Counted from the stretch's first letter, positions 24,901 through 32,206 are shown. The stretch: DNA of 39,657 nucleotides from Streptomyces griseoviridis (GCA_014649155.1 BMSM01000041.1:1-39657), one strand, 5' to 3'. A program made the numbers and translations. Notes: a model not told the origin generated them from the letters alone.

Positions 24901-25273
24901 ACAGCCACACCCGCATGCCGGTCTTCTCGGCGGTGCGCAGCACGTGCCCGACGATCTCGAACCAGCCCTCGGTGAAGAAGGCGGGCCGCATCGCGTCGTT
25001 GTCGAAGGAGAAGAGGACGACCTCGTACATGCCCTTGTCGCGCAGGTCGGCCAGTTGCCGGTCGACCAGGTCGGGGGTGACGGGGCCGTTCCAGTACCAG
25101 TAGACGGTCGGGCGGCTGTCCTTGGGCGGGTCGGCGAAGCGCCGGCCGGAGAAGCCGGCCCGCGCGGCGGCCGGGGCGGGCGCGGCGAGGGCGGGCAGGC
25201 CGGTGGCGAGGACGGTGCCGGCGGCGCCGGTCGCCACGACGAAGTGGCGTCTGGACAGGGGGAATCGAGGCAT
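21917..25273 (-). CDS. Secreted glycosyl hydrolase, GH106-like (alpha-L-rhamnosidase family)
   Basis: A 1118-residue protein with a twin-arginine signal (SRRHFVVATGAAG, cleavage near residue 30-37). The start of the barrel, DPPKDSRPTVYWYWNGPVTP then DLRDKGMYEVVLFSFDND, is the GH106 entry pattern. A lectin-like (LamG/3-keto-disaccharide-hydrolase-like) beta-sandwich module appears inserted at about 195-345. The catalytic region follows (IVPGEYHRRFERYFG, FWDDEPFFASAEAHFKRLPW, PGGDIITAEYVAGEQTM, HQMGRERALMEMFGNMGWQV). Two beta-sandwich domains end the protein, the last resembling the carbohydrate-binding fold of glycosidases (GTYTTTVDVDRARLDGRRVL). GH106 members cleave alpha-L-rhamnosyl linkages in rhamnogalacturonan. 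ATG with GAAGGAA upstream. Confidence 0.8.
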   Translation of the reverse strand: MPRFPLSRRHFVVATGAAGTVLATGLPALAAPAPAAARAGFSGRRFADPPKDSRPTVYWYWNGPVTPDLVDRQLADLRDKGMYEVVLFSFDNDAMRPAFFTEGWFEIVGHVLRTAEKTGMRVWLFNDDHFPSGRAGEYVVKGGTVGSRTYAPRPDLRLKALWRSTTVVEGPARVDLRRSTGLGVQAGALVAEAAVLGGATALRGSAGWTDYTVTGSAKADHTAAGLVVRASADGLDGYAVTFDQTGVTTVLRLARDAAPVELLRSTRTDGFNRTRFHTLAVTVTGDRLSVTLDGRDKGTVTDAAHPSGGAGVRAVGDERGLWDSLSVTAADGTALYTSTFDDPAAAGDFPDRDALPVTAAAAAARPVGATEVTDLTEEAGGTWRVPAGRWQIDLFGGTPLVDDTQGYSRSYVDLLDDEPVELFLDIVPGEYHRRFERYFGTVVPGFWDDEPFFASAEAHFKRLPWSPALDKALRAVDVEPGVAYAAAFDDLGRPGRIARGRYWRAVSNRFAQYFEKQARWYEKRGVALITNPLYDETSPAKRVPTTGDLHKVNQWAHVPGGDIITAEYVAGEQTMLPRNPVSVAHQMGRERALMEMFGNMGWQVTPGFVHATVGAQAARGVNLTVLHALWTDEKVVYFPPPFGPRAPWWWGMRPLAEWIGRVMEAGRGTSAARTALLQPQRAAEQFTGTARQGEVDGALADAAYALERAQVDFDLLHEGALTGDPDLLTHARVRSGRLDVGDARYDLVVLPPAPALDASGVRVLASFVRAGGTVVAVGPLPADDADGNDRSLSRALADLFGDAVPGSRTVGAGRAVRVADVSALGAAARDAGAAAAVLDPPQDAIRVLRVTRGEDTAFLLNNESGAHVTTTAALPAAGAPELWDPATGDTAPAPVYRASRRGLHLPLTFEPYQTRIVVVRPGGRPRPHLTAAPLPVLTVARTGRTLRATVEAAAPGTHRLTGTDGNHTYQGTVRVTDPLAPLPVTGDWTLTLEQDGAAPVTGPLGSWTATAPLFSGSGTYTTTVDVDRARLDGRRVLLDLGEVRDIAAVTVNGTGLPPLLWAPFVTDVTGLLVPGANRLAVKVANTLSNERNKPLPSGLLGPVTLRFRRRATVELTRV

Positions 25274-25287
25274 GGCTGTTCCTTCGG

Positions 25288-25327
25288 GGACTGACCGGAA
25301 CTGACTGGGACTGACCGGGGGCTGACG
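25288..25327. repeat. Four 10-bp tandem repeats in the GH127-GH106 spacer
   Basis: GGACTGACCG, GAACTGACTG, GGACTGACCG and GGGGCTGACG follow one another without gaps between the GH127 stop and the GH106 start. The 10-bp period equals one helical turn. It may be a regulatory array or a slippage product. Confidence 0.7.
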
Positions 25328-25340
25328 GGGTGGGCGGCGC

Positions 25341-27935
25341 TCAGCCGGCGGCCAGGCGGGCCACGTCGGCGGCGGGGAGGGCGCGGTTGTGCAGGCGGAA
25401 GTCGCGCACCGCGCCGTGCAGGAAGGGGTGGGTGGCGTTCTGGGAGCGGCCCAGGTAGTTGCGGGCGGTCGCGCCGAGCAGCAGGGGGCCGGAGACCATC
25501 GCCGGGTTGCGGCCGGCCTCCACGCCGTCGAGGTACAGCACCCCGGTGCCGCCGCCGAGGGTGAGCGCCACATGCGTCCAGCGGCCCAGGGGCAGCGGTC
25601 CTGCGGCGTCGACGACGTCCTCGCCCTCCATCCCGGCGATGCGCAGCGCGGCCCGGGCCCGCCGGGCGCCGGTGGTGGCGGCGAGGAAGAGGTACGTCTC
25701 CTTGTGGAAGCCGAGGTCGAAGACGCGGGCCGAGGCGGCCAGGGTGTCGACCCGGACGCGCACGCTGACGGTCAGCTCGTTCAGGCCGCTCAGCAGCCCG
25801 GCGGGGAGGGCGACATGGCCGTCCGCGCCGTCCAGCTCCACGGCCGCCGCCCCGGCGTCCCGTGTCCAGGCGGCGCCGCCGGCCAGGACGGCGTCGCCGA
25901 AGGCGCCGGTGGCGTCGGTGGCCGTGGTGCCGGTGCCCTCGTCCAGCGGGTAGCGGACGACGTCCCGTTCGCGGCCCTGGCGCGGGGTCACCGCCCAGTA
26001 CACGTTGTACCGCTGGTGGTGCACCTCGTGGAACGGGCGCAGGGTCACCGTACGGCCGTCCGCGACGGCGGTGAACTCGGTGGACCGGTCGCCCCCCGCG
26101 GGCCGCAGGGTGCGCGGGCGGATCGTGGGCAGCGTGGCCAGGGCCTCGTCGCCGTACTCCCCCGCCAGGACCAGCGGACCGTAGGACAACGATGTCACCT
26201 GTGGGTTGTCCGGCGCGGGGGTCCAGACGGGTGTGCGCGGCAGGATCAGGTCGACGGTGTCACCGGCGCGCCAGTGGCGTTCCAGGGAGACGTACGTCCC
26301 CGGGCGCGGACGGGTGCCGGTCGTGCGGCCGTTGACCTTCAGCACGGCGCTGCCGCCGGTGTCCGCGACCCAGCCGGGTATCCGCAGGCGCAGCGCGAAG
26401 GTGCCCCGGCCCTCGGTGACGGTCAGCCGGGTGCGCCCGTCCGTCGGATAACCCGTCTCCTGACGGACCGCCACGCCGGCTTCCTTCCAGCGCACCTCGG
26501 AGGGGATGAACAGGTTCACGTAGAGGGCGCGCGGGTGGGGGGCGCGGGAGCGGAAGTAGACGCTGTCGGCGAATTTGGTGTGGGTCTCCAGGCCGGTGCC
26601 GTGGTCGCAGGAGAAGTTGTCGTAGTCGCCGCTGTAGCTGCCGGGGGCCGCGCCCAGCCCGCCCTTGGGCTCGCGGCGCGCGCCGGCCCACAGCCCGGTG
26701 TAGTAGGTGACGAAGCCGTGCGCGGAGTCCGGGTCCTGCTCGCCGAGCATCTGGTTGTAGAGCGTCCACTCGTAGTGGTCCATGTACTCGGCGCGCTCGG
26801 GCCGGTGCAGGAAGAGGTGGCGGCCCAGCTTCAGCATGTTGTAGCTGTTGCAGTTCTCGCAGGTGACCTCGGAGAGCCGGGAGACGATCTCGCCGGGCGG
26901 ACCGAACAGCTCCTTGTCCGAGTTGCCGCCGATGGCGTACGAGTGGTGGCGGACGACGGTGGTCCAGAAGGTGTCGGCGAGGGTCAGGTACCGGCGCTCC
27001 CCCGTCGCCTCGTACTCCGGGACCGCGCCGACGATCTTGGCGATCTCGGTGTTGGCGTGCCGGCCGGCCAGCTCGTCCCGGCCCCCCGCGAGCGGGCCGT
27101 ACAGCTCCTCGTGGTCGAAGCGCCGGGCGGTGCGCAGGTGGGCGGGATCGCCGGTCACCAGGTGGAGCCGGGCGAGCACGTCGTTCATGCCGCCGAACTC
27201 GACTTTCAGCAGGGTCTGCATGCGCTCCCGGGACAGCGGCGCGGTGCGCTCGTCCACCCAGGCGGCCATCTCCAGCAGCACCGACAACGCCTGTTTGTTC
27301 CGCGCCAGTCGGTACTGGTCGAGCAGCCCGGCCATGATCTTGTGCAGGGTGTAGTACGGCGCCCAGGGCTTGCCGCCGGCCTCCAGCTGGTCGAAGACCG
27401 ACTCCGGGAAGGCGGAGAGGTACCCCCGGCGGAAGCCGGCTCTCGGCCCGGCCTGCTGACAGGCCGCCAGCGCGGTGACCAGGGCCGCGCCCTTGTCGGC
27501 GTAGACCGCCTCGCCGGTGGCCGCGTGCGCCTGGGCCAGGGCGCTGAGCAGGTGGCCGGTGGTGTGGCCGCGCAGCTGGACGTCGGGAGCCTCCCAGCCG
27601 CCGCAGGGCTCCGCCGTCGACGGCAGGCCGACGGTGCGGCGGAAGGTGTGCAGCAGCCGGTCGAGGTCGATGAAGCGCAGGTAGGCGCAGGTGCGGCGCA
27701 TGTTGGCGAGGAACGGGCCGTCCAGGAGGCGGACCTCGGACAGGGCGAACGGGGCGAGGGCGGGGCCTTTCCCGACGGCCGCGGCCGCGGCCCCGGCGGC
27801 GGCGGCCGAGGCCGTCGTGCCGCCCGCCGGAGCCGCCGTGGCGGGGGCCGGCAGGGCGGTGACGGCCGCGACGGCCGACGCGGCGGTGATGACCCCTCGG
27901 CGGGACGGTCCGGGAAACGCGTGGTCTGCGGACAA
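25341..27935 (-). CDS. Secreted beta-L-arabinofuranosidase-like enzyme, GH127, with LamG domain
   Basis: An 864-residue exported enzyme. The TTG start at 27935 has GGAG 9 nt upstream; a twin-arginine signal (SRRGVITAASAVAAV) follows. The (alpha/alpha)6 barrel shows the GH127 (DUF1680) patterns: LLDGPFLANM, HTTGHLLSALA, YYTLHKIMAGLLD, EFGGMNDVLARL, AGRHANTEIAKIVGAVPEY and GGNSDKELFGPP. The metal site has E360 and C362 (CENCNSYNML) and C443, but the position of the fourth ligand holds D444 instead of the usual second Cys. After the beta domains, about residues 670-860 form a LamG/concanavalin-like module (LGRWTHVALTLGG...LYLDGVEAG). It probably removes beta-L-arabinofuranose from plant glycans. 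First gene of the operon. Confidence 0.87.
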   Translation of the reverse strand: MSADHAFPGPSRRGVITAASAVAAVTALPAPATAAPAGGTTASAAAAGAAAAAVGKGPALAPFALSEVRLLDGPFLANMRRTCAYLRFIDLDRLLHTFRRTVGLPSTAEPCGGWEAPDVQLRGHTTGHLLSALAQAHAATGEAVYADKGAALVTALAACQQAGPRAGFRRGYLSAFPESVFDQLEAGGKPWAPYYTLHKIMAGLLDQYRLARNKQALSVLLEMAAWVDERTAPLSRERMQTLLKVEFGGMNDVLARLHLVTGDPAHLRTARRFDHEELYGPLAGGRDELAGRHANTEIAKIVGAVPEYEATGERRYLTLADTFWTTVVRHHSYAIGGNSDKELFGPPGEIVSRLSEVTCENCNSYNMLKLGRHLFLHRPERAEYMDHYEWTLYNQMLGEQDPDSAHGFVTYYTGLWAGARREPKGGLGAAPGSYSGDYDNFSCDHGTGLETHTKFADSVYFRSRAPHPRALYVNLFIPSEVRWKEAGVAVRQETGYPTDGRTRLTVTEGRGTFALRLRIPGWVADTGGSAVLKVNGRTTGTRPRPGTYVSLERHWRAGDTVDLILPRTPVWTPAPDNPQVTSLSYGPLVLAGEYGDEALATLPTIRPRTLRPAGGDRSTEFTAVADGRTVTLRPFHEVHHQRYNVYWAVTPRQGRERDVVRYPLDEGTGTTATDATGAFGDAVLAGGAAWTRDAGAAAVELDGADGHVALPAGLLSGLNELTVSVRVRVDTLAASARVFDLGFHKETYLFLAATTGARRARAALRIAGMEGEDVVDAAGPLPLGRWTHVALTLGGGTGVLYLDGVEAGRNPAMVSGPLLLGATARNYLGRSQNATHPFLHGAVRDFRLHNRALPAADVARLAAG

Positions 27936-27991
27936 AGTGCCGTGCTCCTTCGAACGGACAGCGCAACAGACGGGAGTGGGTGCAAGAGGAG

Positions 27992-28005
27992 TTGAAACGT
28001 TTAAG
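27992..28005. promoter_or_regulatory. LacI-type operator candidate 1
   Basis: TTGAAACGTTTAAG contains the perfect palindrome AAACGTTT with the central CG typical of LacI-family operators. It lies about 57 bp upstream of the GH127 start codon in an AT-richer stretch. Confidence 0.55.
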
Positions 28006-28090
28006 TTCGTCGCCCGAGACGGTAAGGGGGAGCACAACAAGCGTCAAGACTTCACACAGGAAGAGATCGAGAGGCCGAGGTGACACGGAA

Positions 28091-28105
28091 ATTGAATCGT
28101 TCAAT
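28091..28105. promoter_or_regulatory. LacI-type operator candidate 2
   Basis: ATTGAA (28091-28096) and TTCAAT (28100-28105) are perfect inverted repeats around TCG. The site lies about 86 bp from the first candidate and could allow looping. It also lies close to the downstream face of the pgm terminator. Confidence 0.45.
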
Positions 28106-28119
28106 GAACGGAAATGAAA

Positions 28120-28157
28120 AGCGCCGCCGCGACAGGGATTCCCGTCGCGGCGGCGCT
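28120..28157 (-). terminator. Intrinsic terminator of pgm
   Basis: A 14-bp perfect stem (28120-28133 with 28144-28157) encloses GGGAATCCCT, which itself can pair. On the minus strand the stem is followed by TTTTCATTTC, a rare true T-tract in this GC-rich window. It begins 16 bp after the pgm stop codon. Confidence 0.85.
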
Positions 28158-28173
28158 CTCGGGCCGGGGCCGG

Positions 28174-29814
28174 TCAGCCGCCGAGGGCGGCGAGGACCAC
28201 CTCCTGGGCCTCGTCCTGCACCTGCTTCAGATGGTCCGGGCCGCGGAAGGACTCGGCGTAGACCTTGTAGACGTCCTCGGTGCCGGAGGGCCGCGCCGCG
28301 AACCAGGCGTTCTCGGTGGTCACCTTGATGCCGCCGATGGCCGCGCCGTTGCCGGGCGCCTCGGTGAGCACGGACGTCACCGGCTCCCCGGCCAGGGTGT
28401 CGGCGGTGACCTGCGCCGGGGACAGCTTCGCCAGCCGGGCCTTCTCCTCACGGGTGGCCGGGGCGTCGATCCGGGCGTAGGCGGGCTCGCCGAACCGCTC
28501 GGTGAGCGCGGCGTAGTGCTGCGAGGGCGCCTTGCCGGTGACCGCGGTGATCTCGGAGGCGAGCAGCGCCAGGATGATGCCGTCCTTGTCGGTGGTCCAC
28601 ACCGAACCGTCCCGCCGCAGGAACGACGCCCCGGCCGACTCCTCACCGCCGAAGCCCAGCGAACCGTCGACCAGCCCGTCCACGAACCACTTGAAGCCGA
28701 CCGGGACTTCGACCAGGCGCCGGCCGAGGTCGGCGGCGACCCGGTCGATCATGCCGGAGGAGACCAGCGTCTTGCCGACGCCGGCGCCGGCGGGCCAGTC
28801 GGCGCGGTGCGCGTACAGGTAGGAGATGGCGGTGGCGAGGTAGTGGTTGGGGTTCATCAGGCCGGCGTCCGGGGTGACGATGCCGTGCCGGTCGGCGTCG
28901 GCGTCGTTGCCGGTGGCGATCGTGTACCGGTCGCGCTGCCCGATGAGCGAGGCCATCGCGTGGGGCGAGGAGCAGTCCATCCGGATCTTCCCGTCCCAGT
29001 CCAGCGTCATGAACCGCCAGGTGGGGTCGGCCAGCGGATTGACCACGGTCAGGTCCAGGCGGTGCTGCTCGGCGATCCGGCCCCAGTAGGCGACCGACGC
29101 CCCGCCCAGCGGGTCGGCGCCGATGCGCACGCCCGCGGAGCGGATCGCGTCCAGGTCCAGCACGGCCGGCAGGTCGGAGACGTAGGTGCCGAGGAAGTCG
29201 TACCGGCCGGTGCCGGGCGCGGCGAGGGCCTTCGTGTACGGGACGCGCCGCACGTCCTTCAGGCCGGCCGCGATGATCTCGTTGGCGCGGTCCTGGATCC
29301 AGGAGGTGGCGTCCGAGCCCGCGGGGCCGCCGCTGGGCGGGTTGTACTTGAAACCGCCGTCGGCGGGCGGGTTGTGCGACGGGGTCACCACGACGCCGTC
29401 GGCGAGGCCGGAGGCGCGGCCGCGGTTGTGGGTGAGGATGGCGTGCGAGACCGCCGGGGTGGGGGTGTAGCCGTCCGCCTCGTCGATCAGCACGGTGACG
29501 TCGTTGGCGGCGAACACCTCCAGGGCGGTCACCCGCGCCGGTTCGGACAGGGCGTGGGTGTCGGCGCCGAGGAAGAGCGGGCCGGTGGTGCCCTGCTCCG
29601 CGCGGTACTCGCAGATGGCCTGGCTGGTCGCGGCGATGTGGTCCTCGTTGAACGCCGCGTTCAGGGACGAGCCGCGGTGCCCGGACGTGCCGAACGCCAC
29701 GCGCTGCCCCGGCTCGGCCGGGTCCGGGTGCAGCGCGTAGTACGCCGTCACCAGCCGGGCGACGTCGATCAGGTCCTCGGGTCCGGCCGGCTGACCGGCA
29801 CGGTCATGCTGCAT
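28174..29814 (-). CDS. pgm: Phosphoglucomutase (alpha-D-glucose-1-phosphate specific)
   Basis: A 546-residue cytoplasmic enzyme of the alpha-D-phosphohexomutase superfamily, interconverting glucose-1-phosphate and glucose-6-phosphate. Motifs in order: FGTSGHRGSSL near the N-terminus, the phosphoserine loop TPSHNPPADGGFKYN, the magnesium loop GNDADADRHG, the sugar-recognition loop GFGGEESAGAS and the phosphate-binding RPSGTEDVYKVY. These follow bacterial PGM rather than PgmB or ManB types, and the length is normal for the family. The ATG at 29814 is supported by GGAGGAG 7 nt upstream. It is monocistronic with a strong terminator. It is a housekeeping gene and not evidently part of the adjacent glycosidase operon. 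Confidence 0.95.
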   Translation of the reverse strand: MQHDRAGQPAGPEDLIDVARLVTAYYALHPDPAEPGQRVAFGTSGHRGSSLNAAFNEDHIAATSQAICEYRAEQGTTGPLFLGADTHALSEPARVTALEVFAANDVTVLIDEADGYTPTPAVSHAILTHNRGRASGLADGVVVTPSHNPPADGGFKYNPPSGGPAGSDATSWIQDRANEIIAAGLKDVRRVPYTKALAAPGTGRYDFLGTYVSDLPAVLDLDAIRSAGVRIGADPLGGASVAYWGRIAEQHRLDLTVVNPLADPTWRFMTLDWDGKIRMDCSSPHAMASLIGQRDRYTIATGNDADADRHGIVTPDAGLMNPNHYLATAISYLYAHRADWPAGAGVGKTLVSSGMIDRVAADLGRRLVEVPVGFKWFVDGLVDGSLGFGGEESAGASFLRRDGSVWTTDKDGIILALLASEITAVTGKAPSQHYAALTERFGEPAYARIDAPATREEKARLAKLSPAQVTADTLAGEPVTSVLTEAPGNGAAIGGIKVTTENAWFAARPSGTEDVYKVYAESFRGPDHLKQVQDEAQEVVLAALGG

Positions 29815-29832
29815 GCGCCCACTCCTCCGCAT

Positions 29833-29855
29833 CGAATCGGGCGACCGAATCGGGC
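29833..29855. repeat. Short direct repeat upstream of pgm
   Basis: CGAATCGGGC occurs at 29833-29842 and 29846-29855, 13 bp apart. It lies 19-41 bp upstream of the pgm start, where promoter or regulator contacts are expected. Confidence 0.4.
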
Positions 29856-30083
29856 ATTCGCTCGCCGTCCCATCTTCCCCCGGACCGGCCGGGACCTGCT
29901 CTCCGAGGTCCGGGGCACCGGCGCTCGCCGGTCATGCGCCGCACCCGCTCTTCGGCGGCGCTCCGATGCGGGTCCGCCGGGCGGGCGCCCCGGACGGGCC
30001 GGCCGTGACCGGGACCCGTCCGTGGGACGTGTGGCGGCCCCGGCCCGCGGGGCCTGCCCCGAGCCGCCCGGTCCGGCCCGGGG

Positions 30084-30596
30084 TCAGATCCGTCCGCCGG
30101 TCAGCCGGGTGACGGGGCCGTGGGTGTGCTGGGCCGAGCGGCGGCCGACGGCGTAGGAGGCGGCGCTCAGCGCGGTCAGGCCCGCGGCCGCACCGGCGGC
30201 GATCAGCTTGCGCTGGGCGATCACCGTCCAGGCTGTCCGGGCGGCTCCGGCGACCTGGCCGGTGGTCGCGACGACCGCCTGCCGGCCGGCCTCCACGCCC
30301 TTGGCGGCGGTCTGTGCGGCACCCGCGGCGGCGCCGGCCGCGCGCTGGACGCCGGACCCCGCCGTCGAGGTGACGTCACCGGCCTTGTCCGCGGCGCGCC
30401 CGGCGGTACGGGAGGCGGGAGCGGTCGCCTTGCCGGCGGTCTGCCGGGCCTTGGCGGCGGTGTCCTTCGCGGTCCCTGACTTCGTGTCGGACTTCGCGTC
30501 GGTCTTGGCTTCGGTCTTGGCTTCGGTCTTGGTGTCGGTCTTGCTGTCGGTCTTGCTGTCCGGCTTCTGATGCGTGTTGTTGTTCGATTCAGTCAT
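30084..30596 (-). CDS. Lys/Thr/Ala-rich repeat protein with C-terminal membrane segment
   Basis: A 170-residue low-complexity protein. Residues 12-40 are a chain of three- and four-residue repeats built on KT(D/E)(S/A/T), reading like KTDSKTDTKTEAKTEAKTDA. Residues 45-120 are an Ala/Gly/Thr helix region with regularly spaced Lys/Arg, similar in composition to histone-like or heparin-binding-hemagglutinin tails. Near 125-150 one hydrophobic segment (KLIAAGAAAGLTALSAASYAVG) could anchor it. No family is recognised. It is most likely a surface or membrane-associated protein with a flexible charged tail. The ATG is preceded by GAAGG only 2 nt away, so the true start may differ. Confidence 0.6.
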   Translation of the reverse strand: MTESNNNTHQKPDSKTDSKTDTKTEAKTEAKTDAKSDTKSGTAKDTAAKARQTAGKATAPASRTAGRAADKAGDVTSTAGSGVQRAAGAAAGAAQTAAKGVEAGRQAVVATTGQVAGAARTAWTVIAQRKLIAAGAAAGLTALSAASYAVGRRSAQHTHGPVTRLTGGRI

Positions 30597-30646
30597 GGCC
30601 TTCGGTTTGCCTCTCGCTCCCTGCGCAAACGCCCGCCGGGGCGACT

Positions 30647-30675
30647 GTTTCGGCCACGCCCGTTTCAGCCGAAAC
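30647..30675. promoter_or_regulatory. Inverted repeat in a divergent promoter region
   Basis: GTTTCGGC (30647-30654) and GCCGAAAC (30668-30675) are perfect inverted repeats with a 13-bp gap. A nested GTTTC-AGCC-GAAAC lies at 30662-30675. The site sits between two divergent genes and could be an operator for either. Confidence 0.4.
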
Positions 30676-30781
30676 CTGACCGGAAACCGGCCGCGTCGAG
30701 GAGGGCCCGCCCTGGAGGGGTATGCCTGGTTCGTGTACCCGCGCGGCAGGGGGCGGGTGGGGAGCAGGGGGGCCGGCTCCG

Positions 30782-31435
30782 ATGACGATGTGGCGTGGCA
30801 CGACCGGTCGGGGCGCCTCCCGCCGCGCCCGACGGCGGGACACCGTACGGCTGTTGCGGGCGCAGGGCCGGCACGGCCCGGAGTTCCGCGAGGTGCTCCC
30901 GGCGCTGACGGTGCTGGTCCTCGTGCTGTGCGCCGGGGTGGCGGGGCTGGCCGCGGGTTACCGCGCCCTCGGCGTCGTGGTGCCGTTCGTCTTCCTCGCG
31001 CTGCTGGCCGTCGTCGTACCGCTCGCCGTCCGCGCGCTGCGCCCGGCGGCCCGGCGCCGGCGCGGCCGGTACACCGCCGAGGAGATCGCCGCCCTGGACG
31101 CGGCGGGACTGGCGTCGGCCGTCTCGCGGATGCTGCGTCGGGACGGCTGGTCGGTCCGGCCGCCGTCCGGTGACCGGGTACGGCCCCGGGTCCGGGCGCG
31201 TCATCCCCGGGGGCACCGGCTGGAGGTGGTGTTCCGCCCCGTGGCCGAGCCCCTGCCCGACGAGGACCCGCCCGGCGTCGGACCGCCGTTGCTGCTCATC
31301 GTGCACCGGGGCACGTTCAGCGCGCGGGACGCGCGGTGGGCCCGGCACCGCGCCGGCACCCGGCTCATGGACGGCGCGCTGCTGCGGCGGTGGGCGGACG
31401 GGACACCGCTGGACCGTCTGGTCGACCTGCGGTGA
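30782..31435 (+). CDS. Membrane protein with possible restriction-endonuclease-like C-terminal domain
   Basis: 217 residues from the ATG at 30782; an AGGGGGG lies 9 nt upstream. A basic N-terminus is followed by two adjacent hydrophobic helices (about 40-60 and 65-85: VLPALTVLVLVLCAGVAGLA and VVVPFVFLALLAVVVPLAV). The cytoplasmic remainder (100-217) begins with AEEIAALDAAGLASAVSRML then DGWSVR. That is the helix-strand entry seen in Mrr-type restriction endonuclease-like membrane proteins of actinobacteria. The D...(E/Q)xK catalytic triad is not evident, so cleavage activity is doubtful. Function unknown. Confidence 0.6.
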   Translation: MTMWRGTTGRGASRRARRRDTVRLLRAQGRHGPEFREVLPALTVLVLVLCAGVAGLAAGYRALGVVVPFVFLALLAVVVPLAVRALRPAARRRRGRYTAEEIAALDAAGLASAVSRMLRRDGWSVRPPSGDRVRPRVRARHPRGHRLEVVFRPVAEPLPDEDPPGVGPPLLLIVHRGTFSARDARWARHRAGTRLMDGALLRRWADGTPLDRLVDLR

Positions 31436-31459
31436 CCCGGCGCACCGGCGCGGACCCCA

Positions 31460-32206
31460 TCAGGCGAGGGTGGGCGGTGCCGGGTGGGCGCGGTGGCCCT
31501 CGCCGGCCGGGGGCGGGCCCGGTTCCCCGGGCAGGGCGGACAGCACGGCCCGGTGCACGGCCCGGGCCAGCCGGGCTCCCCATTCGGAGCGGGGGCCGGC
31601 GAAGGCGTGCGCCGGCGCACCGGCGCGCGGTGCGCGGGCCGCGACGCACACGGCGTCCGTGGGGGTGCCGGAGCAGTCGTAGCCGGCGTCCAGCAGCGCC
31701 TGGACCTTGGCCTCCGTCGCCGTCATCACCGCGTTGACCAGTGCCGCGTCGCCCAGCGGGACGGGGACGGCGGCGACGATGTTGATCGTGCCCGGCGCGG
31801 CGGTACCGCGGGTCCCCTCCGCCGGGGACGCCGCCCAGCCCCGCACCGAGACGCCCGCGGTCGCCACGGCTTCCGCTTCCCCGTCCCGCGCGTACCCCGG
31901 GTCGGCCACCTCGGCGGCCGTCATCAGGCCGACGCCCGGCCCCGCCGCCCCGGCCGCGACGGCCAGCGCCGCCAGGTGCCCGGCGGGGTCGGTACGGCGG
32001 TAGCCGTGGGCCACCTGGGCGTTGAGCACCCACGCCCGCTCGGCGATCCCGCCGCCCAGGACGGCACTGGCGACCATCCGCCAGCCGGGGCCGGCCCGCC
32101 AGAGCAGCGCGTGCAGGTGCTCGCCGTCCTCCGTGCGAACCAGGTGCTCCCAGTCGAGCAGGCGGGAGCCGGGACCGGTTCGGGGCGGCGGCAGGACGGC
32201 GGGCAC
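31460..32206 (-). CDS. cbiZ: Adenosylcobinamide amidohydrolase
   Basis: A 248-residue CbiZ-family protein. Family blocks are clear: WRMVASAVLGGGIAERAWVLN, then QVAHGYRRTDPAGHL, GVGLMTAAEV, VATAGVSV, APGTINIVAAVPVPLGDAAL, VNAVMTATEAKVQALLDAG, and the diagnostic SGTPTDAVCVA. CbiZ hydrolyses adenosylcobinamide to adenosylcobyric acid, which lets the cell rebuild cobalamin from salvaged precursors. No other cobalamin gene and no cobalamin riboswitch are seen nearby. GTG start with GAGGAG 9 nt upstream. The C-terminus is Pro/Gly-rich. Cytoplasmic. Confidence 0.87.
   Translation of the reverse strand: MPAVLPPPRTGPGSRLLDWEHLVRTEDGEHLHALLWRAGPGWRMVASAVLGGGIAERAWVLNAQVAHGYRRTDPAGHLAALAVAAGAAGPGVGLMTAAEVADPGYARDGEAEAVATAGVSVRGWAASPAEGTRGTAAPGTINIVAAVPVPLGDAALVNAVMTATEAKVQALLDAGYDCSGTPTDAVCVAARAPRAGAPAHAFAGPRSEWGARLARAVHRAVLSALPGEPGPPPAGEGHRAHPAPPTLA

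Noticed and set aside
25389..27995. Long plus-strand frame opposite the GH127 gene
   Set aside because: Same composition artefact; no ribosome site or motifs, while the minus strand carries clear GH127 motifs.
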